Below, piece by piece: positions 45,311-57,189 of a stretch of 64,000 nt of DNA (position 1 is its first letter; each line of letters starts with the position of its first letter). The notes beneath the pieces were generated by a model. It did no database searches, was not told the DNA's origin, and saw only the letters and a list, made by a program, of their open reading frames with translations. This stretch comes from Trema orientale (lineage: Eukaryota > Streptophyta > Magnoliopsida > Rosales > Cannabaceae): NCBI GenBank assembly GCA_002914845.1, contig JXTC01000018.1, positions 764,995 to 828,994 of the forward strand. Reading direction: 5' to 3'. The position numbers were made by a program, and so were the translations under genes.

Positions 45311-45791
45311 TTATTTTTCTTTTTATTTTGGGTGTTTATATTAGCCTTACTAAAACTACCACTCAAAATTTAATCATTTATCAAGTTAGTTTTTAAGTTT
45401 CTCAAGGGCTTGATTTTCAATATTTGATTTAGGAAAGAATTCACCCAAACTTTTGTGAGTTCATATATATTTTGATAATTTGTCATTTTATATGAACGGA
45501 GAGAAAAAAAAAAAAAAAAAAAAGGTAAAGCGTAAAAGAAAAAAAATATGAAATAAAGGATAAATTAGAAAGAATGAAAAAAAAGGAGGAAAAAAAAAAA
45601 GACAAAGAATCTTTGTAATTAATGCTCAATGATAACATGTTGTTTTACTTACTATAGCAGGTAATTTTTAAGTCCATGTCATCATTATAATTAATGCTTA
45701 CACTAATATTTATAGTTACTTAATGTTTACACAAAATTTTATGATGGTTATCCATGAAATTGTAACCATTGAAACTTCCTCCATATATATT

Positions 45792-46973
45792 AGTATAAAA
45801 CTTTTGTACTTAGTATAAGAATTATTATAATAAGTATGAAAACTTATGAATTCAATTTAAAATTTGATAATTCAGTCGTTTTACCATAAAAAAATCGGGA
45901 TATTTATTAAAATGAATTGTAACTTATGGCCACATGAAAATTTGATTAAATGTGAGTGATCTACTTCTATTAATATATGATACTGAACACCACAAGTGTT
46001 TTTTTTTTTTTTTTAGCATTTTTTTTATTTTTGTTTTCTTTTATGTGACGTATGAGTAAATAAATGGATGGATCTTTGGGTTTCTAATTTCTAGTACCAT
46101 ACCTAGCTGAAAGTTTCTGGCCGGGAGCCTCCCAGTGGGAGGAGCTGGATTTCCAATGCTCGGCGTCAAAATCCTTTGCCAGCTTGTCTTTTTTCTTCTT
46201 CCTTTTATTTTTTATTTTTTATTTTTCACTGCTTTTCTTATTGTTGTCGTATTTTCCTAGTAGTTGTCGTTTTCATTTAATTTGTTATTTTCTTTTTAAA
46301 TTTTTTTGACTTTTTAATTGTTGTCGTTTTTACCTAAGTTATGAATTTCTTACTTTATTGTCCTATTTTTTTTTAATGTCGTTTTTATAAATTGTCGTTT
46401 TCCCACTTAATGTCGTTTCCAGAATCTACTGTCGTTTTTCTCTTCTTCGCTTTAGTACTTTTCTTTCAAATGTTCCTGCACCCGTTCGGTGAGATATATG
46501 ATCTATTTTTGTTATCACTGTCATTAAACGTTACCAACCATCGAATTAATGTCTAGAATACTATTTTACCCCCCTTAAAAAAAAGAAAGAATAGATTTTA
46601 TCAACAGAAAACTATTTATTTAAACTTCAAAGAAAATACCTTGTAGGCTCTTAGCCATCGAGATTGGTCTTTCTTTTTTATTTTTCTTTTCTTTTGTTTC
46701 TCCAAGATTTCTGCTCTAGTTGCTTAGTTTTCTGGTTCCGTTTCGTAAATGAAATACTCCTCCTAGTAGAAATAATGTTTGTAATAACAAATAAATAAAA
46801 CATGTCTCTTAAATTTGTCATTACAAAATTTACCTCTAGTTCTACACATTTTGCGGGGACGAGTTAGCTTAAGATATTCCCTAGGAAAAGAAAGCAGATC
46901 AAACTATAATACATAGTTTGTAAGTGAATTACATTGAAACCTTCATGACTGGTCCTAATACTATTTTCTTGCG

Positions 46974-47008
<35 letters not shown>

Positions 47009-47282
47009 CAAAAACCTATTAAGAGCCGTATACTTGTGAAAACAACTATTTTGGATATATTTGATTTGAAGTATGGTATGAGTTTACGCCATCTCCAAAA
47101 ATAGTCCAAATCGTTATCGACTATTAAAATACGTATGGAATCAACGAAAGATTTAACATTATGCAAAAACAAAATTGTAGATCACCGTTTGCATAAAGTA
47201 ATAAGATGTATAATGTTATTTTTGAGCCTCCAATATAGCTTATCTGGTTCATCTATGTTGTTCTCTGTCACATTCATCACTG
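45792..47282. other. Intergenic DNA with a GTCGTTT-rich island
   Basis: 46225-46450 repeats TTGTCGTTTT words. 46110-46135 contains a GC-rich hairpin (GGGAGCCTCCCAGTGGGAGG). A long pure T run lies at about 46980-47008. No gene. Confidence 0.4.
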
Positions 47283-47297
47283 GATTGTACTGGTAGC

Positions 47298-47506
47298 CTT
47301 TTTTTTTTTTTTTTTTCGAAAAAAGGTTATAGAGTTAACGGGTGGTGTATTATATAACCCGAATAGTGGATTCATCTGTGTCAGTTAATGAATCTCTTTC
47401 GAAGTGGATTACTTATAAACCTCTGATTATTATGGAGATCGCAGAGGTAGCAATTCAAATCTATAATTTCTTTATTGTGAGAACAATGTTTTACCACTCC
47501 ACGGAA
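47298..47506 (-). mobile_element. tRNA-derived SINE, second family, 15-bp TSD
   Basis: Minus-strand head with degenerate A box (TGGAGTGGTAAAACAT) and B box (GATTTGAATTGC), and a poly(A) tail (T run from 47299). Exact flanking repeat GATTGTACTGGTAGC (47283-47297, 47507-47521). Body differs from the 40044 SINE. Confidence 0.87.
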
Positions 47507-47521
47507 GATTGTACTGGTAGC

Positions 47522-49196
47522 TATTAGTAGTAGTCTCTCCATACAAAAATGAGAGACACATTCCAAAATTTCAAGAGGAGCAAAATCACATGGTGTTGAA
47601 AGTTGAAACCAAACAAAGAAGCTGACTTTGAGCAATCGAGTTAGTTTACTATGTTGGGCCCCAAAAATGTGTAGCAAACTCGGCCATTTGATGTTACAAT
47701 GTGAGAGTAGTAGTATGTTTGAACAAGATGATACATGAAACTGAGGCAAAATCTGTCACCTTAAATTTGGATTACTGGGATTAGAGTAAAGAAAATTGCG
47801 TGACAATGTCACCTTTGGCAGAGGAAGTATCATAGAAACTTCTCAATTTTCGGAACCTTGTACTTTCCTGACTTTACAAGCTTCGAAGGGCTAAAAGGAC
47901 TCAATTTTTTTTATATAGACATGGCCGAGTCACATTATCTAAAATTAATTTATTTACAGCAGCTCCAAATTCCTATATGGAACATGTTCTATTGCTTCTG
48001 ATCATTATTCATCATGTTTGATCTAATTATATTTTTCCTAAAAAGATAAAAATAGAGTTATGAGGATCAAATGGGACTGCCTATGGCACAATCAATACCA
48101 CTTTTTTTGTGCATATCTAATTATTTATTAACTGTTTTTTTATTACACTTACCACTTTTTGTTGTTTAAATGTCAATAAAATCCCCCAACCTCAGAAGCT
48201 TTCAAAAGGTTAACGAGGTTTGTTCTGTTATTTTATTTTATTTCTACAAAAAGTGGTAGTTATTGGAGTACAAAAAAAAATTATTATCTTTATAACTTGC
48301 ATTTTGACTATTTGTTCAATTTATACTTTATTTTTTGGTTATTATCAGCATTGAATTTGAAACTTCTAACAAATTTATACCCTCTTTGAGTCAAATATTA
48401 ATTTAAGAATTTATTTTAATAGCGAATTCAAATTTAAAACTAATTAAAATTAACAACTAACTGAATATATATTACAAAAAAAATTAAAAAATGAAAAACC
48501 TATAAATATTAAATATTATTTATAAATATATTTATCAATTTTTAGTAAGTTAAAAATTTGAGCTTTTTTTTTTATAAAAAAAATATAGATATTTAAACTT
48601 TAAAGAGTATTCTAGTAAACACAATAGTCAAAAATGATATTTAACTTAAAGAGGGTATAAATTTATTACAATAATTAAACTTGAGAGTTAATGTTGATAA
48701 TAACTAAAATACAATGTATAAAAAAAAAAAATAATTAAAATGCAAGATATAAAAATTACATTTTTCCTTATGTTGAGTTTGAACTCCTAAATAAATGATA
48801 ATTGTCTAAACATATTCAGCGTAAGCTTATACCAAAATTGGCCCCCAGATCCAGATCCTTTTTTTTTTTAAAATGAAAACAAAGAGGCTAATTAATTTTT
48901 TTACTTCTTGTTGAAATAGCCTTAATTTCAACATTATTTAAACATTGTTCATCTAGAATCATCATATTGGATAAAAAAAATGCCCTGCTCCCCAGCAAAA
49001 CAGCAAAAAAAAAAAAGGAAAATATAAGTAGTATATAGTCAGGTGAGAATGACTACCTTATTTGTCCGATTTGATATAAGAGAATCTGCTAGGAAAGTTC
49101 GTCATTGAGGAAATTACTTCCCACAAGCACAAGAAATTTGTTGATAAAATTTAAATTTTGAAACAGGGGATATATTGTCACAAGTCACAACCTTGG
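47522..49196. other. AT-rich intergenic DNA
   Basis: No gene seen. Weak inverted similarity between 48290-48450 and 48600-48770 (ATAAATTTATTA..., CTTGAGAGTTAATGTTGATA) suggests an old foldback element. Confidence 0.35.
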
Positions 49197-49209
49197 TTTA
49201 TAAAAAGGG
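49197..49209 (+). promoter_or_regulatory. TATA box of the glyoxalase gene
   Basis: TTTATAAAAAGGG, a strong plant TATA motif, about 120 bases before the ATG at 49326. Confidence 0.55.
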
Positions 49210-49325
49210 ACATTCCCCAACTTTTGGGTTCAGGCATACCAAAAAAAAGAAAAAAAAGATATCAAGGACTAAAAACTAATTTTAAGTGTGGATATCATAT
49301 ACAGAAATATCAAAAAGAGTGAATA

Positions 49326-49523
49326 ATGTCGTTTATGGAGATTGAGGAAGTAAGCAACTGCGAGGGACTGCATTTGCTTTCCTTGAATCATGTTTCCTTG
49401 CTTTGTAGATCTGTCTGGGCTTCAGTTCGCTTCTATGAAGAAGTTTTGGGCTTTGTTCTCATCAAAAGGCCCTCCTCTTTCAACTTCAATGGGGCTTGGT
49501 TAGCTTTCTGTTAAACCAACACA

Positions 49524-49555
<32 letters not shown>

Positions 49556-50243
49556 TATATACAGTCATAATTGAAAATGTTTTAATATTCTATCTACATA
49601 TATTGCTAACTTTGTCACGTTATATTTGTATATAGGTTGTATAACTATGGCATTGGAATACACTTGATCGAGAATCCGGCACTAATAGATGAATACGACA
49701 CTATAAACGAATTACGACCGATCAACCCTAAGGACAACCACATCTCATTCCAAGTAAGAATAGTTTTATTATCATGATTGAATTGTTTTTCTTAAAACGT
49801 AAAACATTTCGTAACATGTTTTTCCTTTGATATGAACATTTTTTTCCTTTGATATGAGCATTTATATGAAAATAAAATTGTTACCAAACAAGTGGTAAAT
49901 TTCGTGATTAATATCAATTTAATGGTCTGGCTTGATGAAATAGTGTACGGATGTTGGGCTTGTGAAGAGAAGGCTACAAGAGATGGGGATGAGGTATGTG
50001 ACGGCAGTGGTTGAAGATGAGGGAATAAAGGTTGACCAAGTGTTCTTCCATGACCCAGATGGCTATATGGTTGAGCTTTGCAACTGTGAGAACATTCCCA
50101 TTGTTCCTCTGGCCTCTTGTCCTAGCTTCAAGCCAAGATCCGGGACTAGTTTCAAGAAGCCCGGCCCATTTGCCAAGTGTGGCTTCATGGAGAATGTGAT
50201 GATGGAGAGCTTGAGCATGGACATGTTGAACTTCTCATTTTAA
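49326..50243 (+). CDS. Glyoxalase/VOC-fold family protein (lactoylglutathione lyase-like)
   Basis: Exons 49326-49498, 49636-49753 and 49944-50243 join in frame to 196 residues; a Trp codon is split over the first junction. The VOC fold shows LNHVSLLCRSV, SVRFYEEVLGF, GIGIHLIE, PKDNHISFQC, VFFHDPDGYMVELCNCENIP. Candidate metal ligands are His in LNHV, His in DNHI and Glu in MVELC. From memory it resembles the short Arabidopsis GLYI-like proteins (At1g80160, At1g15380), whose substrate is not settled. A metallo-isomerase activity on methylglyoxal-glutathione therefore should not be assumed. The C-terminal tail after PRSGTSFKKP is variable in the family. Intron 1 starts with a (CT)n microsatellite at about 49523-49550. 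Confidence 0.93.
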
Positions 50244-52131
50244 GTATATATGATTATATATGATCCTAAAGAGTAAGAGAGAAAGAGAGTGAAGTAATTT
50301 CACTCTCTCTTTTAAGTTGATTCTCTACTTCGAGGATTCATAGGGGAGTTGGGGTGAGAAAGAAACTTTTTACTTTGCAAATCTATTATAGGGGATTTTC
50401 TTATTGTCATTTTGTGTCTTGATTTGATCATCACGAGTCTTTGAATTGGTTTTGTGTACATTATAATAAGTGTTGTGGTTTAATCATTATTGTGTACTAT
50501 TGGACTGTACTTGTGTGATGTATACAAAATTTTAAGCCATTTGTATGTGGCCTTGGATAATTCATAATTGTGTCCGAGTTATTGAAACAATGTTGAATAT
50601 ATACTTTGTTTATTAAAACGAATATATACTTTGTTTATTAAAACTAATATAGTGATTGTATGCTCTATTGTTAGTACCTTTTTTTTAAAAAAAATTTCAA
50701 AGACTGGAAATAATCTGTTTGTGGTTGAAAATTCAATTAATATACCGTATATATATAACTGAATCATCTGGTGATACATAGAAAGAAATTCATAAGACAA
50801 AACATATATAAAAATAAGAATAAAAGTTCTTTTGACTATTTTGTAAATGTAAATTATATATAAATGGGTTACACGGTATCTTGATTGTGACTCTATTAAG
50901 ATATCCTGTTGGGTTGAGCTGAAGCTGTGTGGAAGTTGCTTTAACTTTGGCGTTGTGCGGATATTATATAAGAGATTGAATTACATGATGACCCTACTCA
51001 TATTTGCTTTGGTGTTCCCATGGGTAAGCTGGTACATCCATCTAGAACATACGACATGTCGTTTGGTAAGAAGATTATATGTCCCTAGGACATTTTATTT
51101 TTGCTCAAAAGTGAAAAGATAAACGCTTGTTGTTCACTATTTCTCAAAATTCACATCGTCTAGTTTCTCACCGATGTGTTGATACTGTCTGGAATTACAA
51201 ACTACACGTTTTTTTATACCTTATGTCGTTTCCCTTTAAATAATAGTTTTTGTCCCAAACGACGTGTAAATCTTTTCGCTCATCATGACCGCAAGTTCTC
51301 ACTAAAACGATTATAGCTTTCTTCAATTAAATGACGTGGCGGTTTAAAGTTTTCCCGCTAAACGACATTTTGTAGTCCTGCATATCATTTATTTTGACTT
51401 GATGATAATTATAAAGATGTCGTTTTCTTGAATGAACGACGTATCTTTTACTTTTTTTCCGTCGAATTAGAAACGACTTATGAGAATAGTAATAGGAATA
51501 GAATGAGAGTAGGAATGAAATAGAAAAGAAAATTAATTAAGTTGTTTTATTGATATGTTATGGGGATTAATATGTTTGGTTTATTATGGAATGGAATGGA
51601 ATTAACATTATATAGATGAAAATACTTTTATTATTAGAAAACTGGGACCAATGTTAAATTGGAACAAAAATTGATTCATTTATTTATTTATGTATGTTTT
51701 ATATTAGAAAATTCTTTTTGATATTGCAAATAGAGCTGAAAGGATATATAAAGATTTAACTGCAAAATTACTACATTATCACCTATTTCAATTTTTCTTT
51801 ATACATTTCTTATTAATAAAAATTAATATAATTGCTAAATTTTTAAATGGTAAAACCGTAAAAAGTAGCATTTTTTTCATCATTCTATCTCTTCCATAAA
51901 AAGAAATAACTGATTTTATTGAGCGCAGAAGAGTCCTAACGCCATATCCTTCTTAACATATCATAGATTTTGCTTTTCATTCCACTCTTCTTCATCCTTC
52001 CACCTATTCTTCTTACCAAACAAAATCTTAGTTTATCAAACTGCTCATGCCATTTTTATATCGCAGTTTGGACAATGAGCTTTGGCCTTTAGCTTAAAAG
52101 TTGGAATTTTGAACTTTGACGTATTGATTAA
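50244..52131. other. 3' UTR and intergenic DNA
   Basis: 50244-50580 is the probable 3' UTR (GAGAGAAAGAGAG and its complement CACTCTCTCT form a hairpin near 50276-50310). 51045-51480 is an ACGAC/GTCGT-rich island. Rest AT-rich, no gene. Confidence 0.45.
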
Positions 52132-52904
52132 CTAGTCGTTATACCGCGCTTTGCGCGAGTTATATTAATATTGCATAAATTAAGCCTAATTTATAGTTAA
52201 GTTCAATGTATTACAATATTAAAGAATATATTTGTCTTTATATTTATTTTGATAAGATAAATGTTACATAATGTTTTGTTCGATGAACTAAATTTAATAT
52301 AAGGTATAATTAATATTAAATTAAATATAATATTATATAAAAAATTGAATAATGTATTTATTTTTACATTTATTTTGATGAAACGAATGTATCACAACTA
52401 TAACTAAATTTAATATAAGGTATCATTAATATTAAATTAAATATAATATTATATAAATGATATAGTTAGGTTCAATGTATTTCAACATTAAAAAATATAC
52501 TCATCTCTATATTTATTTTGATAAAACGAATGTAACACAATTTTTTGACGTTCGATGAACTAAATTTAATATAAGGAATCATTAATATTAAATTAAATAT
52601 AATACTATATAAAACATTAAATTATGTATTTATTTTTCTCTATATTTATTTTGATGAGACTAATATAGCACAATTATTTGTTTGATTCGATGAACTAAAT
52701 TTATTATAAGGTATCATTAATATTAAATTAAATACAATATTATATATTACATATATATATTACAACCAATCATAGTAAAGAAAAATAATGATAGGACCAA
52801 TCATATTATGAAAAAATTAGGATTTTTCTAAAAATTTTAAAATAGAATGGTGATCAAAGAAGCTATCAGAGTTTTTAGCTTCAGGCTTAATATATATATA
52901 TAGA
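52132..52904 (-). mobile_element. Complete non-autonomous Helitron with internal tandem repeats
   Basis: 773 bp on the minus strand: 5' end TCTATATATATATATTAAGC, 3' end with stem-loop CTCGCGCAAAGCGCGG then TATAACGA and CTAG. Inserted between A and T as Helitrons are. The body has four diverged units of about 130-140 bp containing TTTTGATGAAACGAATGTA and GGTATCATTAATATTAAATT. No Rep/helicase. Homologous to 36287. Confidence 0.9.
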
Positions 52905-53603
52905 TTATTAAGAAAGGCAATGGGTGGATCAGGCAATAGTTTTTTAATTATCATCCTAGCTTACTAATATCCGCCTCATTAATTATTATTTTAGATACAG
53001 GAACAGTGCGAAGATTTAACTAATGGATAATAGAGAAAACCATAATTAACCATTACTCATTGATAACAACAAAATAAGAAAATTATAAAATTAAAAAACT
53101 AAGTAAATATATTTTCTTTTCATAGTGGACATAACATCAAACACAACAAAATACTAAATAGCTTTCAAACTATAAAATTCAAATATATAAGCACATACAA
53201 GCCTCCAAATTTATATTTTTTAAAAGATATAGTATCGATACGAGTAGTGTAAAATAAAATATATATATATTTACATATATTAACAAATCGGTATATGTAT
53301 ATGTATATTAGGGTGGACATGGGTGGATTATGTTAATGTTGTCTTCCCACCATAGCCGTAGTGCAATTATTCCCTATTCCGATCATTTTCCTCAGTTTAA
53401 CGATTTTTTTTCTCTTCGTTCAGATCGAATAATCACAAATATAGATTATATTGTCATTCCTATTTTTACTTTTAAATTATTTTTATAAGAAAAGCCAAAC
53501 TACATCTAGTTACAATGATCAAAGATACAATATATAAAAGTTCTATCAAATGTAAAAAAAAAAAAAAAAAAAAAGAGTTGCTAAAAAACAAATATATATA
53601 TAT
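52905..53603. other. AT-rich spacer
   Basis: Nothing recognisable; TA runs near 53255-53310 and an A run near 53550. Confidence 0.45.
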
Positions 53604-54634
53604 GGGTACTAATCTAGTAGGTATTTTTTTTAATTATATATAGGTATCATTTTGGTCAATTAAAATTTATCATGCACATTTTTTTTTTGGGGATAATAAC
53701 ATTAAAATACCTTGAGTTTTAACTTTTCTGTAAAAAAATCCTGACTTTTGAATGTCTGTAAAATAATACCCTTACTTTTAAATTTCTGCAAAATAATACC
53801 CTGACTTTTGAATTTCTGCAAAATAATACTCTCACTTTTGGATTCTGCAAATTGATACCTTAACAATTAAAATTCTTGCAAATTAATACCTTAAAATTAG
53901 AAATTCATATAAATTTATAATCTTAATATCTAATTAGTTGATTTTAATAATAAAAAGATGGTAGTTGCCATCATCAACTTAATTAAAACTTATTAAACAA
54001 TAATAAAATTTCTGAAAAAATATTTTTAATTAGCCTATTTCACTTTTCATTTAAAAAATAAAAGTAAAAAAATTAGAACGAGGGGTAAAAGTAGTTAATT
54101 GTAAAAAAAAAAAATGAGAGGTAAAAAAAAATTGTGATTTTTTAGCAATTAACCAAAAAAATTAATTATAAAATAATTTCCGATAATATACTAATATTAA
54201 CATTTTTAATAAGTTAATGAGAGATGTTCGCATATTTTAATTTGCTCATAGTATAAATATACAAAGAAAACAAAGGCTGAGGATATTAATTTGTAGAAAT
54301 CGTAAATGTCAAGGTATTAATTTGCAGAATTTAAAAGTGAGGTTAATTTGCAGAATTCCAAAAGTTAAGGTATTATTTTGAGAAAATTTAAAAGTGAGGA
54401 TATTATTTTGCAGATATTCAAAAGTCAGAGTTTTTTTTACTAAAAAGTTGGGTATTTATACGTGATTAACCCCTTTTTTTATAGTAAAAAGTAAGAGAGA
54501 GAAATAGTATTAATGATGCACGCTTTTTTATGCACATCATTATAGTCGTTGGATCACCGTAAGATGATGATCTAACAGTTAAAAGAAATACCTATACATA
54601 GGTAAAAAAAAAAATACCTACTGGATTGGCAACC
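53604..54634 (+). mobile_element. MITE family M1, copy E, split by a nested element
   Basis: Left part 53604-53688 (GGGTACTAATCTAGTAGGTA, CATGCACATTTT) and right part 54474-54634 (AGTATTAATGATGCACGC through CTACTGGATTGGCAACC) together make one M1 copy. The 785-bp element 53689-54473 sits in its poly-T stretch. Confidence 0.88.
53689..54473. mobile_element. Foldback element nested in M1 copy E
   Basis: 785 bp. Ends GGGGATAATAACATTAAAAT and, in reverse, GGGGTTAATCACGTATAAAT. Each end continues for over 200 bp into tandem subrepeats of about 31 bp (CTGACTTTTGAATTTCTGCA type, then AAATAATACC). The target duplication is hidden in T runs on both sides. Non-autonomous, MULE-like. Confidence 0.85.
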
Positions 54635-54722
54635 TATATATATATATATGATTTTCCTAAAAATTGAATATCAAACAACACTGCATTGTTTTCAGATTTT
54701 TTTTTCCTGAATGGCAGATTAA

Positions 54723-55013
54723 GCTCCGTTTGGAACCTGAATTTTTAGAGGGAAAGAAAAAAAAATTCTAAGGGATTCTATTTTCTCTTGTTTGGATTCA
54801 AACAAAAAATGATCGAAATTTTTTTCAAAAAAAGTGAGAGTTAGATTTGATGTCATTTTGTAGTATATAGAATTTAGACAAATTAATTAGTAAAACTAAA
54901 ACTTTCAAAATAAAGTTCTATAAAATTTTATGAAAAATATTTTCCTTCATTTTTTTCTTTGATTTTTTCTCCACAATTTTTTTTCTTCTAAAATCCAGGT
55001 TTCAAACAGGGCC
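54723..55013. mobile_element. Tourist/Harbinger-like MITE, family M2
   Basis: 291 bp, ends GCTCCGTTTGGAACCTG and reverse GGCCCTGTTTGAAACCTG, flanked by TAA (54720-54722, 55014-55016). Second copy at 27180-27656. Confidence 0.87.
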
Positions 55014-55220
55014 TAAGAGATTTTTAGTAATTTTCTCAAACCACACAAGTTGATGGGTGTGGTGTGATTTGGCCAATTTTTTCATACTTAGGGACACATG
55101 TTGAGAAGTCCTCGTGACCATAATGTGCCTTTCTTTTAGCGGAAAAAACAAGACCATGCATATATTTTTATATATGCATTAACTTGTTTAAGGCTAAAAG
55201 GAAAAAAGAAAAACTTTTTG

Positions 55221-56290
55221 ACTACCGAACGTGGTAGTTCAGTTAGTAGTAAGAGGACTGTGCCAGGAAGTCACGGGTTCAAGCTAGCGGGAGGCAGGTT
55301 TTTCCGCCGAAATTTTCATCTATTGTACTGTCTATGTTAGTCATCTTATCCGGATACTTGTCGCCCCCATCCTTGCGTTATATTATCAAGTGGGATAAGA
55401 TCCGTCTATAGTAGAGATGTAAACGGGGCGGGGAGGGGCGGGGCCGGGGAATGCCCTCCCTGCCTCCGAGAAATCCCCGGCAGAGGTGGGGCAGGGAATC
55501 TCCGCCTAATAAACATAATAATTATAAAAAATTACATTTTAGTTATATCTCACTCCTAGGAATGAAATTTTATTTTATCTCTTCATTCAACATCATAGAG
55601 TGATTTAACAAAAAATCATAGATTTAATATATGTATACATCATAGAGATAAAAGTTCTACTCTAATTTTATTAGAATAAAAACTACACAAAATATCAATA
55701 ATAAAAAAAAAGCCCAAAAACTATAAAAATACCATGAGTCCATAAATACCATAATGTAATTTGTGTTATGTTTATATATACAATTTCATTTTTGTTATGT
55801 TTATATATATATAATTTTTTTTAGAAAATAATGTAATAAGTATATCGGAGTGGGTTCGGGGCGAAGAATGCTGCCCCCGGCCCCGCCCCGACCCCGACTC
55901 GGGTATGTGGTTACATACCCGACCCTGTCCCCGAATAAGACCCCTCCAACTCCGGACGGGGCCCCGACTCCGTCCCCGAATAAGACCCCCCGAACCCCGC
56001 GGGGCAAATTGACAACCTTAAGTCCGATTGTTGTAGTGAGTTGAATTAGACTTGTTGTTAAAAGGGGGTGAGTTGGACCTGTATGACCTTTTTGATAAAG
56101 CGGCTCTACANCCGACTCGGGTATGTGTTTACATACCGACTCCGACTCCGTCCCCGAATAGGCCCCATCAAATCTGCCCCATTAGGAGTGGGGCCCCGCG
56201 AGGACCCGAACTCGCAGGTCAAATTGACAACCCTAGTCCATAGCAAGGGTTACCCCTAGTCGCCCCATCCTTATTTTCGTTATAAAAAAA
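55221..56290 (+). mobile_element. tRNA-derived SINE, third family, split by a hAT element
   Basis: Head 55221-55411 with A-box region TGGTAGTTCAGTTAGTAG and B box GGGTTCAAGCT. The body reads CTTATCCGGATACTTGTCGC then GATAAGATCCGTCTATAG. After the inserted element the tail continues at 56236 (GTCCATAGCAAGGGTTACCC, then TCGCCCCATCC and an A-rich end). TSD not found. Confidence 0.65.
55412..56235. mobile_element. hAT-like GC-rich element nested in the SINE
   Basis: 824 bp. Left end TAGAGATGTAAACGGGGCGG; right end in reverse TAGGGTTGTCAATTTGACCT. Flanking 8-bp repeat GTCTATAG / GTCCATAG (55404-55411, 56236-56243; one mismatch). Its right end is partly repeated inside (CAAATTGACAACCTTA near 56005), suggesting an internal duplication. 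Open frames here are caused by GC-rich composition. N at 56111. Confidence 0.7.
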
Positions 56291-57189
56291 GTTGTGAAAA
56301 AAAAAATGAAGCACAGGCATAAATCATAATGCAATTTTGAAAATGATCCAATTTTGATCGGAAAACTTTTTATATGAAGAAAGGGTCACGAGATTAATGG
56401 CGAGTGGCGGGGGATCTATTACCATATTGCTGTCCCGGAGTCTACCTATCCTCATCTCTCCTCACAAAAAGAGAGATAGATAATAGATGTGAAAACCAAT
56501 TAGGTACAGATCAAACACGGGAGATTCCTATGTGGACAGCAAAGCCTCAAAATAAGGACCAAAATCATCCCTAGGCCTTGTGCCCTTATAGCTAATTAAG
56601 TTACTAAAACGAGGTGGGACCCACGTCAGATATCTAACTAATGGGCGAGAATCGCTTGTGAGGCATTGTCAAATGTCAACCCCACATTGCTTTTGAAGGT
56701 TGTGGCCATGGAGTGAGTTTGGGCAACCGAAGTTGACAAAACCAATCTCATTTATTATGTCTTTTGCTCACAAAATCCAGATATACATGTCTTCTGGAAT
56801 CTCCTAATGTCCCATTTTTCCCACAAACCCAAAATTCCTTCCCAAACGCTCTTTCCCCTTCTTTCTTTAATTTTATCTTTTAGTGTATCCCTATTCATTC
56901 CCTAATCCTAGTCCTTCCCCATCATCTGTGTAATCATTATCATTATCACCAGTTCACCACCACCACTACTACCAGTACTACTAGGTCCAACAACCAACAT
57001 CACCAAGTAGAGAACGACAACTGTTAGGCGATTGAGAGTTTGAGATTTTGGTGAACTGGGTTTTGTTCTGATTGTCGTTTTGATGAGGCTTTAGCTTTTA
57101 CAGTTGTTATTTTTGATGTTGATATAGATTCGATTATGGAGCTGTTATGGGGTTATTAGTTGGAGAAATGAGATTAGAAAGGATTAATT
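56291..57189 (+). promoter_or_regulatory. Upstream region and 5' UTR of the B-box gene
   Basis: No other gene. 56800-57050 (CTTTCCCC, CACCACCACC stretches) looks like a transcribed leader. ATG assigned at 57190 because it gives the exact family N-terminus. Confidence 0.4.

Larger units (their letters stand above)
43018..45782. mobile_element. Candidate 2.8-kb TIR element filled with degenerate repeats
   Basis: Left end AGGTAAGATTTCAATGGTTA; right end in reverse GGAGGAAGTTTCAATGGTTA. Further matching blocks lie inside (TTATCCATCGATGGTTAT / GGATAACCATC). Flanking 9-bp repeat ATATATATT (43009-43017, 45783-45791), weak evidence because it is pure AT. No transposase. The interior 44160-45310 is a degenerate repeat field (separate entry). 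Mutator-like if real. Confidence 0.5.

Noticed and set aside
55801-56259. Pro/Gly/Arg-rich open frames on both strands
   Set aside because: GC-rich transposon sequence read in frame; no start context, no conservation pattern.
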